Positions 1 through 7,212 are shown, counted from the stretch's first letter. The stretch is 18,796 nt of DNA from Candidatus Gastranaerophilales bacterium (GCA_944326495.1 CALVEE010000110.1:1-18796); one strand, 5' to 3'. Notes: generated by a model from the sequence alone, not told the origin. Numbers and translations are program-made.

Positions 1-2
1 AC

Positions 3-155
3 GAACAAAGGCTGGAAGCAATGGTCAGACAACAATTAAAAGAAGAATTTCCGAATATAGAAAAGAGTTCTTCATACGACTTGCTGGTTGATGCAGTCAT
101 CCACAATTATAAGTCAAAACAGCTTCAGGCCACAGATGACGCCGAAATTAAATAG
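3..155 (+). CDS. C-terminal fragment of an unidentified protein (partial, runs off left edge)
   Basis: The frame is open from the first bases of the window to a TAG at 153-155 and encodes 50 residues, beginning EQRLEAMVRQQLKEEFPNIE and ending QATDDAEIK. The fragment is charged and probably helical. It shows no motif I can assign to a family, so no function is given. It is followed after about 23 bp by a strong hairpin at 179-214 that ends transcription, which supports it as a real 3' gene end. The rest of the gene is outside the window. Confidence 0.6.
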   Translation, partial: EQRLEAMVRQQLKEEFPNIEKSSSYDLLVDAVIHNYKSKQLQATDDAEIK

Positions 156-178
156 TCATCAAGTTTAATAGATAATAT

Positions 179-214
179 TATCCCTTTTAAGTCTCTATCT
201 GCTTAAAAGGGATA
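179..214. terminator. Bidirectional intrinsic terminator between convergent genes
   Basis: A perfect 13-bp inverted repeat (arms 179-191 and 202-214, loop 192-201) has an A/T-rich base and T-rich tracts on both sides. It lies between a plus-strand gene ending at 155 and the minus-strand dacB-like gene ending at 222. It therefore probably terminates both. Confidence 0.85.
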
Positions 215-221
215 TATTTAT

Positions 222-1550
222 TTAGAGCCGCAAATAAGCTTCTCTAATCAAATAATCTTCTAAAGTTTTCATATCAGAAATTGTTGAAGCGGTATCATTT
301 ATAATTATACAAAATGCATACTTATTTCCGCTTTTTGATATTAAATAACCTGCAATAGAACTTAAATCACCGTGCGTTCCTGTTTTGGCTCTAAGATTGT
401 CTTTTAAAGGAAGCATTCTGTGTGTTAGAGTTCCCTCTCCCGGAGACGGCAGGTTTTCAAGAAGTTTGTTGTCTTTATTTTTTACCAGAAATTCTGACAC
501 AAAATCCGCACTTATAAGATTATTTTTAGAAACTCCGCTTGCGTCTGTAATCCTTATCTTGGAATTATCAAGCCCTATTTTTTTACAGTAAGCATTAAAA
601 ACTTTTATTCCGTTAAGGTCAGAGCCTCTATCATCATAAGCCTTACCGCCTGCAAGTTTTGATACGGTTTCTGATACAAGGTTATCACTGTTTTTTAAAA
701 TATCATTTACTGCATCTTCTATAGGATGCGTTACTCTTCCCATAACAATATCCTGCGGGGTCTGTTCTGCAGTGATAAAGTTCTCTTTCAGGTAGATTTT
801 TCTATCAGCAAGCGCATTTGTTAGTTTTATATCAAAATATCTTTTCAAATTATTAGTTGGAATATAGACCGTAACAGGTTTATTAACAGTTCCTTCCAAT
901 ACAAGCGTATTATTTGAGACGGAATTATCTCTTGTTACTTTGATATTATTTTCCTTCCCTGTAACTAAATGATTAAAAAATACAAGCGGATATTTACTCG
1001 GGTTGATAATTGCAGGCGCTTCGCCTTGAGAAGTCGGCATAACAGTTATTTTTATAAGGTTCTTATCAAGGTTATATGAATTAAACCTCGGCATAAGAAC
1101 ATTCATATCATCATCCCACTGCCAGCCTTCGCCCCAGTCTTTTTTTTCTAAAATACTGTCATCTATAAATATTTTTTTTACATCTAAATCTACATAACTA
1201 ATAAGCTTTTTTAAATCAGATGAGGTTAAATAAGGGTCTGCCCCTAATTTTATCAAATAAGCATCCTCGCCGCGTTTATAAATTTCGGTTGTGAATTCAT
1301 AATCTTCTCCAAGAACATCTGCCGCCGGAAGAAGTGTTAAAACTTTTTGAACAGATGCCGGATGCATAAGAATTTTTTCGTTTAATTCATATACAGGTTT
1401 TCCGCTCGCTAAATCCTTTATTGAAACAGCGATTGAATTTTTGTCAATATCCGACTCTCCGATTACGTTTGAAAAATCACGCTTAGCTGCTTTTGCGAAC
1501 ACCGGAGTGCATAAGATAAACATTAATAAACATATAAAAAGTTTTTTCAT
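222..1550 (-). CDS. dacB: D-alanyl-D-alanine carboxypeptidase/endopeptidase, PBP4 type (peptidase family S13)
   Basis: This 442-residue protein acts in the periplasm, trimming or cleaving D-Ala peptide cross-links of peptidoglycan. It has a Sec signal peptide (residues 1-19, ending PVFA). All three penicillin-binding motifs are present in S13 order and spacing: SVQK at 66-69 (SxxK, nucleophile S66), SDN at 288-290, and KTG at 389-391 within RAKTGTHGDLSSIAGY. The insert between SxxK and SDN is long, as expected for PBP4. TDASGVSKNN at about 335-344 is another conserved S13 block. A GAGG-like Shine-Dalgarno (CGAGG) lies about 10 nt upstream. The start overlaps the end of the upstream nitrilase gene by 4 nt (ATGA), so it is the last gene of a three-gene operon (acyltransferase, amidase, dacB). 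The hairpin at 179-214 follows. Length and motifs are typical, and I am confident of the family. Confidence 0.95.
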   Translation of the reverse strand: MKKLFICLLMFILCTPVFAKAAKRDFSNVIGESDIDKNSIAVSIKDLASGKPVYELNEKILMHPASVQKVLTLLPAADVLGEDYEFTTEIYKRGEDAYLIKLGADPYLTSSDLKKLISYVDLDVKKIFIDDSILEKKDWGEGWQWDDDMNVLMPRFNSYNLDKNLIKITVMPTSQGEAPAIINPSKYPLVFFNHLVTGKENNIKVTRDNSVSNNTLVLEGTVNKPVTVYIPTNNLKRYFDIKLTNALADRKIYLKENFITAEQTPQDIVMGRVTHPIEDAVNDILKNSDNLVSETVSKLAGGKAYDDRGSDLNGIKVFNAYCKKIGLDNSKIRITDASGVSKNNLISADFVSEFLVKNKDNKLLENLPSPGEGTLTHRMLPLKDNLRAKTGTHGDLSSIAGYLISKSGNKYAFCIIINDTASTISDMKTLEDYLIREAYLRL

Positions 1551-2368
1551 TTTGTAATTACCTCGTATGAGTTTTTTATATCATTTAAAATATTACAATT
1601 TGCACGGAAATCATACATCTTATCTAAATCAATTTCTGCATAAATTCCGCCCTCAATTTCTTCAATTTCGTCTAAGATTTGCCCGTTGTAATCATAAATC
1701 AACGAGTGTCCGAGATTTTCTTCTCCGTTTGCAAGAAGCCCTGTTTGAGTAAGCGCAACCATATATGTTTGATTTTCAACCGCTCTTGCTCTTGTAAGCG
1801 TATCCCAATGAATTTTTCTTGACTTAGGCCATGCTGCCATATTAACTAAGATATCAGCACCGGCTTTTCTGTAAGCTCTGTATATTTCAGGAAATCTTAT
1901 ATCATAGCAGATTGAAATTCCGAGTTTTACACCTTCAATTTCAGCCAGAACAGGAGAAGCACCTGCTGTTATATATTGATTTTCAGTATCGCCGTTGTAT
2001 GAATAAAGATGGTTCTTATCATAAATACATACCATTTCACCCCTGCGGTTAATTATCGGACAGCTGTTAAACAGCCTGTCCCCTTTTTTTCTTACAAAAC
2101 TTCCGCCTAAAACATTTACCCCGTATTCTTTAGCAATCTCTTTGAGCATTCTAACACTCTTTGCGTCCTCAAGAGTTTCAGCACATTTTGGAAGCGATGG
2201 ACAGTCCCATCCCGCAGTCCAGAGTTCGGGCAGAAACACAAAATCCGCACCCCCATATTTTTCAAGATTTGCTCTTAAGAGGTTACGCACAGTTTCAATA
2301 TTCAAATCAATATCGCCGATTGCAGATTCCATCTGAACTGCAAGGAGTCTTATTTTTTTCTTCTCCAT
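1547..2368 (-). CDS. Carbon-nitrogen hydrolase (nitrilase superfamily; omega-amidase/YafV-like)
   Basis: A 273-residue cytoplasmic enzyme (no signal peptide) of the C-N hydrolase fold, which cleaves amide C-N bonds in small molecules. The Glu-Lys-Cys triad is visible: E48 in FVFLPELW, K118 in YDKNHLY, and C154 in GISICYDIRFPEIYR. The D-x-R-F-P-E after the cysteine and the length fit the omega-amidase/YafV-like branch, which acts on alpha-keto acid amides such as alpha-ketoglutaramate. The exact substrate cannot be read from sequence. The start overlaps the end of the acyltransferase gene by 19 nt and the end overlaps dacB by 4 nt, so it is almost certainly cotranscribed and translationally coupled. 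No Shine-Dalgarno is obvious before the ATG, which fits coupling. Confidence 0.92.
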   Translation of the reverse strand: MEKKKIRLLAVQMESAIGDIDLNIETVRNLLRANLEKYGGADFVFLPELWTAGWDCPSLPKCAETLEDAKSVRMLKEIAKEYGVNVLGGSFVRKKGDRLFNSCPIINRRGEMVCIYDKNHLYSYNGDTENQYITAGASPVLAEIEGVKLGISICYDIRFPEIYRAYRKAGADILVNMAAWPKSRKIHWDTLTRARAVENQTYMVALTQTGLLANGEENLGHSLIYDYNGQILDEIEEIEGGIYAEIDLDKMYDFRANCNILNDIKNSYEVITK

Positions 2369-3021
2369 ATGCCGAATTTATACACCTCATCAAAAGCCTT
2401 GGGCGCTTTGCGCTCTAAATCTTCCAAACTCTCCTGAAGCTTTACTCTTGCTTCTTCTTCATCTCCGTCTTTTGGAACATAAATCGGCTCGCCGTATAAA
2501 TTAATCAAATTTGTTGCAAATATAGGTGAGCGCATCTCATCCCAGGAAGGAAATTTAGCGAACGTAAAGTTTTTAGAATACCAGTAAACAGGAATAATAG
2601 GAACACCTGCCATTTTAGCAATTTTAATAACACCGTCTTTCACCACTCTAGCAGGTCCCTTAGGCCCGTCAACCATCATTGCGCAGTTTTCGCCGGATTT
2701 TAAGACTGATATCATCTGCATTGTAGCCTCAACTGCGCCCTTTTTACCTTTAGAACCGCGGACTGTCTGAAAGCCCCATCTTTCTACAACATCAGCAATA
2801 ATTTCGCCGTCACGGGAGCGGCTTATTAAAACATGAAGTTTATCTCTGTGTCTTATTCCGTGAATACAAAACTGATGAGCATGCCACATAGCATAAATGC
2901 AGGGCATCTTATCCGGATTATTAACCTCAATAATTCTTGTAAAAAGCTCTTGAAACTTCAATATACGAAAAACCAGATGCGAAGTTTTTACTATATTGCT
3001 TTTATCAGACAATCTTACCAT
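2350..3021 (-). CDS. Lysophospholipid acyltransferase-like protein (DUF374 family)
   Basis: Predicted 223-residue membrane-associated acyltransferase of the DUF374 type, thought to transfer acyl chains to lipid or lipid A-like acceptors. Visible blocks are MWHAHQ (45-50, the H-rich acyltransferase position), SRSRDGEII (68-75), RGSKGKKGA (88-96), and MVDGPKGPARVVKDG (116-130) followed by GVPIIPV. The frame stays open to 3078 upstream, but that would add 19 low-complexity residues and overlap the divergent gene at 3077. I prefer the ATG at 3021 because a TATAAT box ends 7 nt before it, so the message would be nearly leaderless. It is the first gene of the operon with the nitrilase and dacB, which suggests a cell-envelope theme. 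The substrate is unknown. Confidence 0.85.
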   Translation of the reverse strand: MVRLSDKSNIVKTSHLVFRILKFQELFTRIIEVNNPDKMPCIYAMWHAHQFCIHGIRHRDKLHVLISRSRDGEIIADVVERWGFQTVRGSKGKKGAVEATMQMISVLKSGENCAMMVDGPKGPARVVKDGVIKIAKMAGVPIIPVYWYSKNFTFAKFPSWDEMRSPIFATNLINLYGEPIYVPKDGDEEEARVKLQESLEDLERKAPKAFDEVYKFGIWRRKK

Positions 3022-3028
3022 AGTTTTA

Positions 3029-3034
3029 ATTATA
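3029..3034 (-). promoter_or_regulatory. -10 box of a likely leaderless promoter for the acyltransferase operon
   Basis: A perfect TATAAT on the minus strand ends 7 nt before the ATG at 3021. Transcription would start at or within a base or two of the start codon. No Shine-Dalgarno is present. The -35 region is not convincing. Confidence 0.6.
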
Positions 3035-3045
3035 CAATAAAAATA

Positions 3046-3054
3046 TGCTATACT
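3046..3054 (+). promoter_or_regulatory. Extended -10 promoter for the 3077 gene, with Shine-Dalgarno
   Basis: TGCTATACT is an extended -10 (TGn plus TATACT). It is followed by a short leader with AGAGGAAG at 3063-3070, 6 nt before the ATG at 3077. It is divergent from, and interleaved with, the acyltransferase promoter. Confidence 0.6.
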
Positions 3055-3076
3055 TTTAAAAAAGAGGAAGAAAAAC

Positions 3077-3673
3077 ATGAAAAAATTTATTTTAGTTTTA
3101 TTTTTAATGTTTCAAACTGCTGTTTTTGCAAACTACAATGACATTTATATAGCAGATATCCAGTTTGACTGGATAAATAAATCCGAGGTTGAAAAAGAAG
3201 CAATAATAAGCGAAGTTAGAGATATTATCTTTGAAAATCCGGTTGAAAAACAAAAAGATTTCAAATCACAATTTAAAGACAGGCTGAAAGACAAAGACCA
3301 CTGGGATAATTATATGGCAGCCTCATCAGGATATAAAGAATTCAACGGGAATAATATTTCCGCATTTTATTATAAAAAAATGAAAAACATATACATGTAC
3401 GCAATTCAAGACAAGAAAGATGTATCAAAAGCATATTATTATGACGCCCTGGGGAACTTGAAATATGTTGATTTTATCTACGGTGAATATCCGGATTATC
3501 CATATTATTCAATTCAGTACAAGATTTCCGGCAAGCCCGTAAGCGCAATATACTTTGTCTCAAAAGACTGCCAGTATTTATTTAATCCTGACGGAGAATT
3601 TGAAGGTGTCTGGTACAAGCATAACCTTTATAATAAAGAATCAGAAATTATCTTAACAAGGACAACGTATTAA
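3077..3673 (+). CDS. Secreted hypothetical protein
   Basis: The 198-residue product starts with a clear Sec signal peptide (MKKFILVLFLMFQTAVFA, cleavage after residue 18), so it is exported to the periplasm or beyond. The mature part is rich in Tyr, Lys and Asp, with a run of short beta-like segments (YDALGNLKYVDFIYGE, YSIQYKISGKPVSAIYF) and a single DPDGE-like turn. I recognise no catalytic motif or named domain. The YDxxGN segment recalls repeat-type secreted proteins but occurs once, so I do not call it. A good Shine-Dalgarno (AGAGGAAG) sits 6 nt before the ATG. The stop overlaps the start of pncC by one base (TAATG), so the two form an operon. Function is unknown. Confidence 0.8.
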   Translation: MKKFILVLFLMFQTAVFANYNDIYIADIQFDWINKSEVEKEAIISEVRDIIFENPVEKQKDFKSQFKDRLKDKDHWDNYMAASSGYKEFNGNNISAFYYKKMKNIYMYAIQDKKDVSKAYYYDALGNLKYVDFIYGEYPDYPYYSIQYKISGKPVSAIYFVSKDCQYLFNPDGEFEGVWYKHNLYNKESEIILTRTTY

Positions 3674-4146
3674 TGGAAGAAAAAATCGGAGAAATATTAA
3701 GAGAAAAAGGATTAAGAATTGCAACAACAGAATCCTGCACTGGCGGACTGTTAAGCTCAAAACTTACGGATGTGAGCGGAAGCTCTGAATATATCCATCT
3801 TAACCTCGTAACTTATTCAAATGAAGCTAAACACAAAATGCTCGGCGTTAAATTAGAAACACTTGAAAAATTCGGAGCTGTAAGCGAAGAATGCGCATTT
3901 GAGATGGCATGCGGATTAAATAATTTGACCGGTGCTGACATATGCGTCTCAACTACAGGCATAGCAGGCCCTGCGGGGGGAAGTAAAGAGAAACCCGTCG
4001 GATTAATGTATGCTTCAATTTATACAAAAGATAAATCCGAAACATTTAAAGTTTTATTACCGCCTGAAACTCCGCGCATAGCAATGAAAGAGGAATTTGT
4101 AAAAGCTGTTCTTGAAAAAGTTTACACATTCCTGCTTTTTGTATAA
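3673..4146 (+). CDS. pncC: Nicotinamide-nucleotide amidohydrolase (CinA C-terminal domain, PncC)
   Basis: The 157-residue protein is a stand-alone CinA C-terminal domain, the family that deamidates nicotinamide mononucleotide to nicotinate mononucleotide in the NAD salvage cycle. The signature ATTESCTGGLLSSKLTDVSG (residues 17-36, with the family's conserved Ser) is followed by VTYSNEAKHKMLGV and by STTGIAGPAGGSKEKPVG (93-110). Length matches single-domain PncC rather than full CinA, so the N-terminal molybdopterin-binding-like domain is absent. Its ATG shares one base with the upstream stop. A weak AAGGA lies 11 nt upstream. The promoter of the next gene overlaps its 3' end and stop codon. 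Confidence 0.93.
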   Translation: MEEKIGEILREKGLRIATTESCTGGLLSSKLTDVSGSSEYIHLNLVTYSNEAKHKMLGVKLETLEKFGAVSEECAFEMACGLNNLTGADICVSTTGIAGPAGGSKEKPVGLMYASIYTKDKSETFKVLLPPETPRIAMKEEFVKAVLEKVYTFLLFV

Positions 4147-4149
4147 AAT
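4121..4149 (+). promoter_or_regulatory. Leaderless promoter of the TonB-C/TPR gene, overlapping the pncC stop codon
   Basis: TTTACA (4121-4126), a 17-bp spacer and TAAAAT (4144-4149) are followed by 6 nt and then the ATG at 4156. The A of the ATG falls where +1 is expected. There is no Shine-Dalgarno. The -10 shares its first three bases with the pncC stop codon. Confidence 0.6.
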
Positions 4150-4155
4150 AATTCT

Positions 4156-4935
4156 ATGGGAGTACATAGGGGAAAAATCGTCTTATTTTGCTTGTTTTTA
4201 ATACTTGCTCTGCCGGCGTTTGCAGAAGGGCAGGAAGATTTTTCCGATTATATGACAGCACTGCAGGGCAGAATACAGAAAAACTGGAACCCGCCGGAGT
4301 TTGATGAGGACGGGGATGCAACTGTTATGTTTACCGTAACAAGGTATGGAAATTTAGTTAATACTGAAATTGTTGAAAGCTCTAAAAATCCGGTTTTCGA
4401 TGAAGCAGCACTTGAAGCGTTAAGAAAATCTGCTCCGTTTAATAAATTCCCTGCCGATACTGCAAAAGATGCCTTAACAATAAGATATACCTTTCACACC
4501 TCTATTGTTAACACAGATACAATGAAAGAATATGTAGCAAATGCAGACAGGTTTTTTAACGTAAACAACAAAACAGCTCTGGATTACATCAACCTTGCAA
4601 TAGAAGAAGTAGAAGGCGATATCCGCTCTTATTTTCTATACGGAAAAAGAAGCAAAATTAAACGTGCCTTAGGAGATATAGAAGGCGCGGAAGCTGATTT
4701 AGCTGAATGTAAGAGACTGAAAGCAAAATTTGACCAGAAAAGAATAAATAACGGCAAACTTATGGCAGAGATGGAAAACTCCCCGTTTGCCTATTTTTAT
4801 TTGGCTCACTCATATGAGATTGCAGGAGATTATGTCCATGCACTTGAAGCAATTGATAAAGCAATCGCCCTTACGGAATTCAACAACCAGTATAAAAGAT
4901 ACAGGTGTGAACTGGAACAAAAAAGCAAACTATAA
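4156..4935 (+). CDS. Exported TonB C-terminal domain protein with TPR-like C-terminus
   Basis: 259 residues. A Sec signal peptide (residues 1-23, ending ALPAFA) is followed directly by a TonB C-terminal domain at about 28-115. The domain contains FSDYMTALQGRIQKNWNPP, a VMFTVTRYGNLVNTEIVESS strand pair, and FDEAALEALRKSAPF. Residues 140-190 and 210-243 form TPR-like helical pairs (SYFLYGKRSKIKRALGDIEGAEADL; AYFYLAHSYEIAGDYVHALEAIDKAI). A true TonB has an N-terminal membrane anchor and a Pro-rich spacer; both are missing here. It is more likely a periplasmic adaptor or scaffold than an energy transducer. It is convergent with the DivIVA-like gene, 2 bp apart. Domain assignment is firm; role is inference. 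Confidence 0.88.
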   Translation: MGVHRGKIVLFCLFLILALPAFAEGQEDFSDYMTALQGRIQKNWNPPEFDEDGDATVMFTVTRYGNLVNTEIVESSKNPVFDEAALEALRKSAPFNKFPADTAKDALTIRYTFHTSIVNTDTMKEYVANADRFFNVNNKTALDYINLAIEEVEGDIRSYFLYGKRSKIKRALGDIEGAEADLAECKRLKAKFDQKRINNGKLMAEMENSPFAYFYLAHSYEIAGDYVHALEAIDKAIALTEFNNQYKRYRCELEQKSKL

Positions 4936-4937
4936 GG

Positions 4938-5540
4938 TTAGTTCATTTTAAAATCCTGTGCAAATTCCGGACGCTGGTTAACGTAATTATGCCCAATCTG
5001 CTCATCAGCTTCTGCTCTGCGTCTTTCTAACTGCACCTGACCATTTTTAACAACTTCCTGAAGCTGGTTTAAATTCTGCTCAAGATTAACAAGAACCTGT
5101 TCTGCATAAACTGTAGCTCCGTCTTTTATACGAGCAGCCTCATCAACGGCTTGAATTCTCAAGTTTTCAGCCTCGTCAAGAGCTTTGCGTTTTATCTCTT
5201 CACAGTCGGTTATAACCTGTTCTTTAATTTTTTCAGCTTCTCTTTGAACAGCTCTAAGTAAATCAGACTCACTCAACAATCTGTTAGCTTCTGCCTGCGC
5301 ATCAGCTATAACCTTTTCAGCACGCTGTTGTGCTTCGTATTGCAGCTCGTCTTTCCTTCTCAAAAGCGCGCGGGCTTCCTTAATCTCATCAGGAAGAGCT
5401 GCATACAACTTATCCAAAATGTTAGTTACAGTTTCTTTTTTTACTACCGTAAAGCAATAGCCCAAAAGCGGGAACCCTTTGTCTAAAGCTTCTTCAAGTT
5501 CATTCATTAAACCGTATATAACATCTTGTTGTGAATTCAT
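4938..5540 (-). CDS. DivIVA-like / ATP-synthase-b-like coiled-coil protein
   Basis: A 200-residue cytoplasmic protein, mostly charged coiled coil from about residue 50 to 175, with alanine- and glutamate-rich heptads (AQQRAEKVIADAQAEANRLL; ALDEAENLRIQAVDEAARIK). The N-terminal about 45 residues form a compact start (GFPLLGYCFTVVKKETVTNILDKLYAALP). This layout strongly resembles, from memory, a protein conserved in Cyanobacteria that databases call DivIVA-like or ATPase subunit-like: a short PLxG..VV.KE block, then NLP/ALP, long coils, and a late NLEQxLNQLQEVVKNG block. That resemblance supports a cyanobacterial-lineage host. DivIVA proteins mark cell poles or division sites, but no function is shown here. 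A GGAG Shine-Dalgarno lies 6 nt before the ATG. Confidence 0.75.
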   Translation of the reverse strand: MNSQQDVIYGLMNELEEALDKGFPLLGYCFTVVKKETVTNILDKLYAALPDEIKEARALLRRKDELQYEAQQRAEKVIADAQAEANRLLSESDLLRAVQREAEKIKEQVITDCEEIKRKALDEAENLRIQAVDEAARIKDGATVYAEQVLVNLEQNLNQLQEVVKNGQVQLERRRAEADEQIGHNYVNQRPEFAQDFKMN

Positions 5541-5575
5541 GTTTTACTCCATATTTTCTCATGATAGTTAACAGA

Positions 5576-5605
5576 ATTGTACAACAAATAAACCTAAAAA
5601 GTCAA
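5576..5605 (-). promoter_or_regulatory. Leadered sigma70-type promoter for the DivIVA-like gene
   Basis: On the minus strand, TTGACT (5600-5605), an 18-bp spacer and TACAAT (5576-5581) precede a leader of about 30 nt. The leader carries GGAG just before the ATG at 5540. This is a useful contrast to the leaderless starts elsewhere in the window. Confidence 0.65.
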
Positions 5606-5641
5606 CGAGAATATAAGATAAAATTATTAAAACAAAAGGTG

Positions 5642-6007
5642 CTAATTTTCTGCACTATATAATTTTTCCATACGACTGATATCCTGCTCGATATTTTTTA
5701 TTATTGCACTTATCATTTTATTGGCACTTCCAATATCAACCAAATAAACATCAGGATTAAGAGCAAATTTTCTTTTTAATGCTTTAATAAGCAGGTTATA
5801 ACTCAAGACTGAATGATAATCTCTTCCTTCTTTCATTGTCAGCATTCTTTTATATAAAGGCGGGAATGTTGTAAGTATACAGCATAAAATATCATCAATC
5901 TTATTCTTTTTAATAAAAGCCTTGTTAAAAAATTTAAAATCAGAATTATTAAGTATAGTACGCTGCAGTTTGCTAAAATAACCTTTTAATGTTTTTATTT
6001 CTTCCAT
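5642..6007 (-). CDS. Hypothetical cytoplasmic protein
   Basis: 121 residues from the ATG at 6007, starting MEEIKTLKGYFSKLQ. An upstream in-frame ATG at 6043 would add 12 hydrophobic residues, but it lies inside the promoter. The TATAAT at 6015-6020 ends 7 nt before the 6007 ATG, so I take 6007. The protein is lysine-rich, predicted helical, with no signal peptide or transmembrane segment. It has two adjacent Cys (DILCCILTTFPP) and no motif I know. It shares a 60-bp divergent promoter region with rpe. Function is unknown. Confidence 0.7.
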   Translation of the reverse strand: MEEIKTLKGYFSKLQRTILNNSDFKFFNKAFIKKNKIDDILCCILTTFPPLYKRMLTMKEGRDYHSVLSYNLLIKALKRKFALNPDVYLVDIGSANKMISAIIKNIEQDISRMEKLYSAEN

Positions 6008-6014
6008 ATAAAAT

Positions 6015-6043
6015 ATTATATAACATTTAATATCAAATAACAA
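6015..6043 (-). promoter_or_regulatory. Leaderless promoter for the 5642-6007 gene
   Basis: On the minus strand, TTGTTA (6038-6043), a 17-bp spacer and TATAAT (6015-6020) are followed by 7 nt and then the ATG at 6007. No Shine-Dalgarno is present. It is back to back with the rpe promoter. Confidence 0.65.
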
Positions 6044-6049
6044 TCTCTA

Positions 6050-6058
6050 TGCTAAAAT
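6050..6058 (+). promoter_or_regulatory. Extended -10 promoter of rpe, near-leaderless
   Basis: TGCTAAAAT is an extended -10 whose end lies 9 nt before the rpe ATG at 6068. The leader could be only 2-3 nt. The AATAATAAT before the ATG has no Shine-Dalgarno. Confidence 0.55.
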
Positions 6059-6067
6059 AATAATAAT

Positions 6068-6709
6068 ATGAATAGAGTAATCATTTCGCCTTCAATTTTA
6101 TCAGCAGACTTTGCAAACCTTTCCCGGGAGGTTTCTGCAATCAAAGAAGCCGGAGCACAGTGGGTTCACGTTGATGTCATGGACGGGCATTTTGTTCCTA
6201 ATATTACAATAGGCATTCCTGTTGTCCAATCACTAAGAAAAGCAACTGACCTAATACTTGATACACACCTTATGATTGAAAATCCGGAAAAATTTATTAA
6301 ACCTTTTGTAAAAGCTGGCTCCGATATTTTAACTTTTCACTATGAAGCTTGTGCTGACAGGGCAGGAGAAGTTATTGATTTAATTAAATCAGAGGGAGTG
6401 AAGGCAGGGATTTCAATAAAACCGAAAACCGACCCGAGAGAAATAATTCCGTTTTTAAACAAAGTTGATTTAGTTCTTGTTATGACTGTAGAACCCGGTT
6501 TTGGCGGGCAGGAATTTATGCATGAATGCGCAATGAAAATTCCGGTAATTAAGGAGAACGCGCCTGATGGACTCGTTATTCAGGTTGACGGCGGAATAAA
6601 CAATCTGACTTCTAAAATATGCACCTCACTGGGAGCGAATTCACTTGTTGCAGGAAGTTATATTTTCAAAAACTCTGATTACAAAAAAGCAATCGAGAGT
6701 TTGTTTTAA
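6068..6709 (+). CDS. rpe: Ribulose-phosphate 3-epimerase
   Basis: A 213-residue cytoplasmic TIM-barrel enzyme of the pentose phosphate pathway that interconverts ribulose 5-phosphate and xylulose 5-phosphate. Family blocks are all present: ISPSILSADFANL (6-18), HVDVMDGHFVPNITIG (34-49, metal ligands H34 and D36), DTHLMIENPEKF (65-76, H67), MTVEPGFGGQEF (139-150), and QVDGGIN (172-178, catalytic D174). Length is close to the usual 215-225. Its stop overlaps the stop of the convergent HI0074-like gene by 4 bp. I see no pentose pathway neighbour. Confidence 0.97.
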   Translation: MNRVIISPSILSADFANLSREVSAIKEAGAQWVHVDVMDGHFVPNITIGIPVVQSLRKATDLILDTHLMIENPEKFIKPFVKAGSDILTFHYEACADRAGEVIDLIKSEGVKAGISIKPKTDPREIIPFLNKVDLVLVMTVEPGFGGQEFMHECAMKIPVIKENAPDGLVIQVDGGINNLTSKICTSLGANSLVAGSYIFKNSDYKKAIESLF

Positions 6710-7125
6710 ACTTTTACTAAACTTAAAGCTGCTATATTTTTAAATTTATCAAGCATGAACTCTGCTTCATCCCTGAATTCAGGAATAGCAGTAATAACTT
6801 CAATTGCAATTTTATCATCATAAGCATCCGAGCAAGCATTACGTTTTTGTCTGTATTCAGTCCATTTCTCAAGATTATTTTTTAAAAGTCCAAACTGATT
6901 AGCCGTTCTTATTATCTCATTAAAAGTCATGCTTGAATCTGTCTCTGGAGACTGCAGGTTAATAAAACGGACAAGCATCTTTACCGCCAGAGAATAAGTA
7001 TATTCAAAACGCTGAATAACGGCATCTCTTATATCCGCGTCGCAGCTTTCTTTTGAATATCGTTCAAGAATAGAATTCAAACTATTCAGAGCTTTTTCAT
7101 ATGATGAAATATTTAAATCTTCCAT
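6706..7125 (-). CDS. Orphan HI0074-family nucleotidyltransferase substrate-binding protein
   Basis: 139 residues from the ATG at 7125. An in-frame ATG at 7161 lies within the promoter and is rejected. The four-helix pattern matches the HI0074/NTase_sub_bind family: DIRDAVIQRFEYTYSLAVKML (31-51), NEIIRTANQFGLLKNNLEKWTEY (69-91), then RNACSDAYDDKIAIEVI (95-111). In relatives the last block reads RNxxSHxYDE; here the His is Asp (D100). That H and R form the Rx4H motif linked to HepT-type RNase toxins. Such proteins normally sit next to a small MNT-type nucleotidyltransferase. Here the neighbours are rpe (convergent) and an ABC ATPase (divergent), so the partner is missing locally. It may be a domesticated or inactive remnant of such a pair. 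Confidence 0.8.
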   Translation of the reverse strand: MEDLNISSYEKALNSLNSILERYSKESCDADIRDAVIQRFEYTYSLAVKMLVRFINLQSPETDSSMTFNEIIRTANQFGLLKNNLEKWTEYRQKRNACSDAYDDKIAIEVITAIPEFRDEAEFMLDKFKNIAALSLVKV

Positions 7126-7132
7126 AGTTCTA

Positions 7133-7161
7133 AAAATAGCATTTTTCACTTTAAAAAGCAA
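7133..7161 (-). promoter_or_regulatory. Leaderless promoter of the HI0074-like gene
   Basis: On the minus strand, TTGCTT (7156-7161), a 17-bp spacer ending TGC (extended -10) and TATTTT (7133-7138) are followed by 7 nt and the ATG at 7125. No Shine-Dalgarno is present. The -35 hexamer is identical to that of the histidine kinase promoter. Confidence 0.6.
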
Positions 7162-7200
7162 TCATCTTATTTACTTATTCCTTTTTTCTGAAACAAAGGT

Positions 7201-7206
7201 TAAAAT
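7201..7206 (+). promoter_or_regulatory. -10 box of a likely leaderless promoter for the OppD-type gene
   Basis: TAAAAT ends 6 nt before the ATG at 7213. There is no Shine-Dalgarno before this ATG, and the -35 is weak. Confidence 0.45.
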
Positions 7207-7212
7207 AATTTT

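Noticed and set aside
2833..3141. Plus-strand frame overlapping the acyltransferase and the 3077 gene
   Set aside because: It is a shadow of two well-supported genes, and its C-terminal part is an out-of-frame reading of the signal peptide region.
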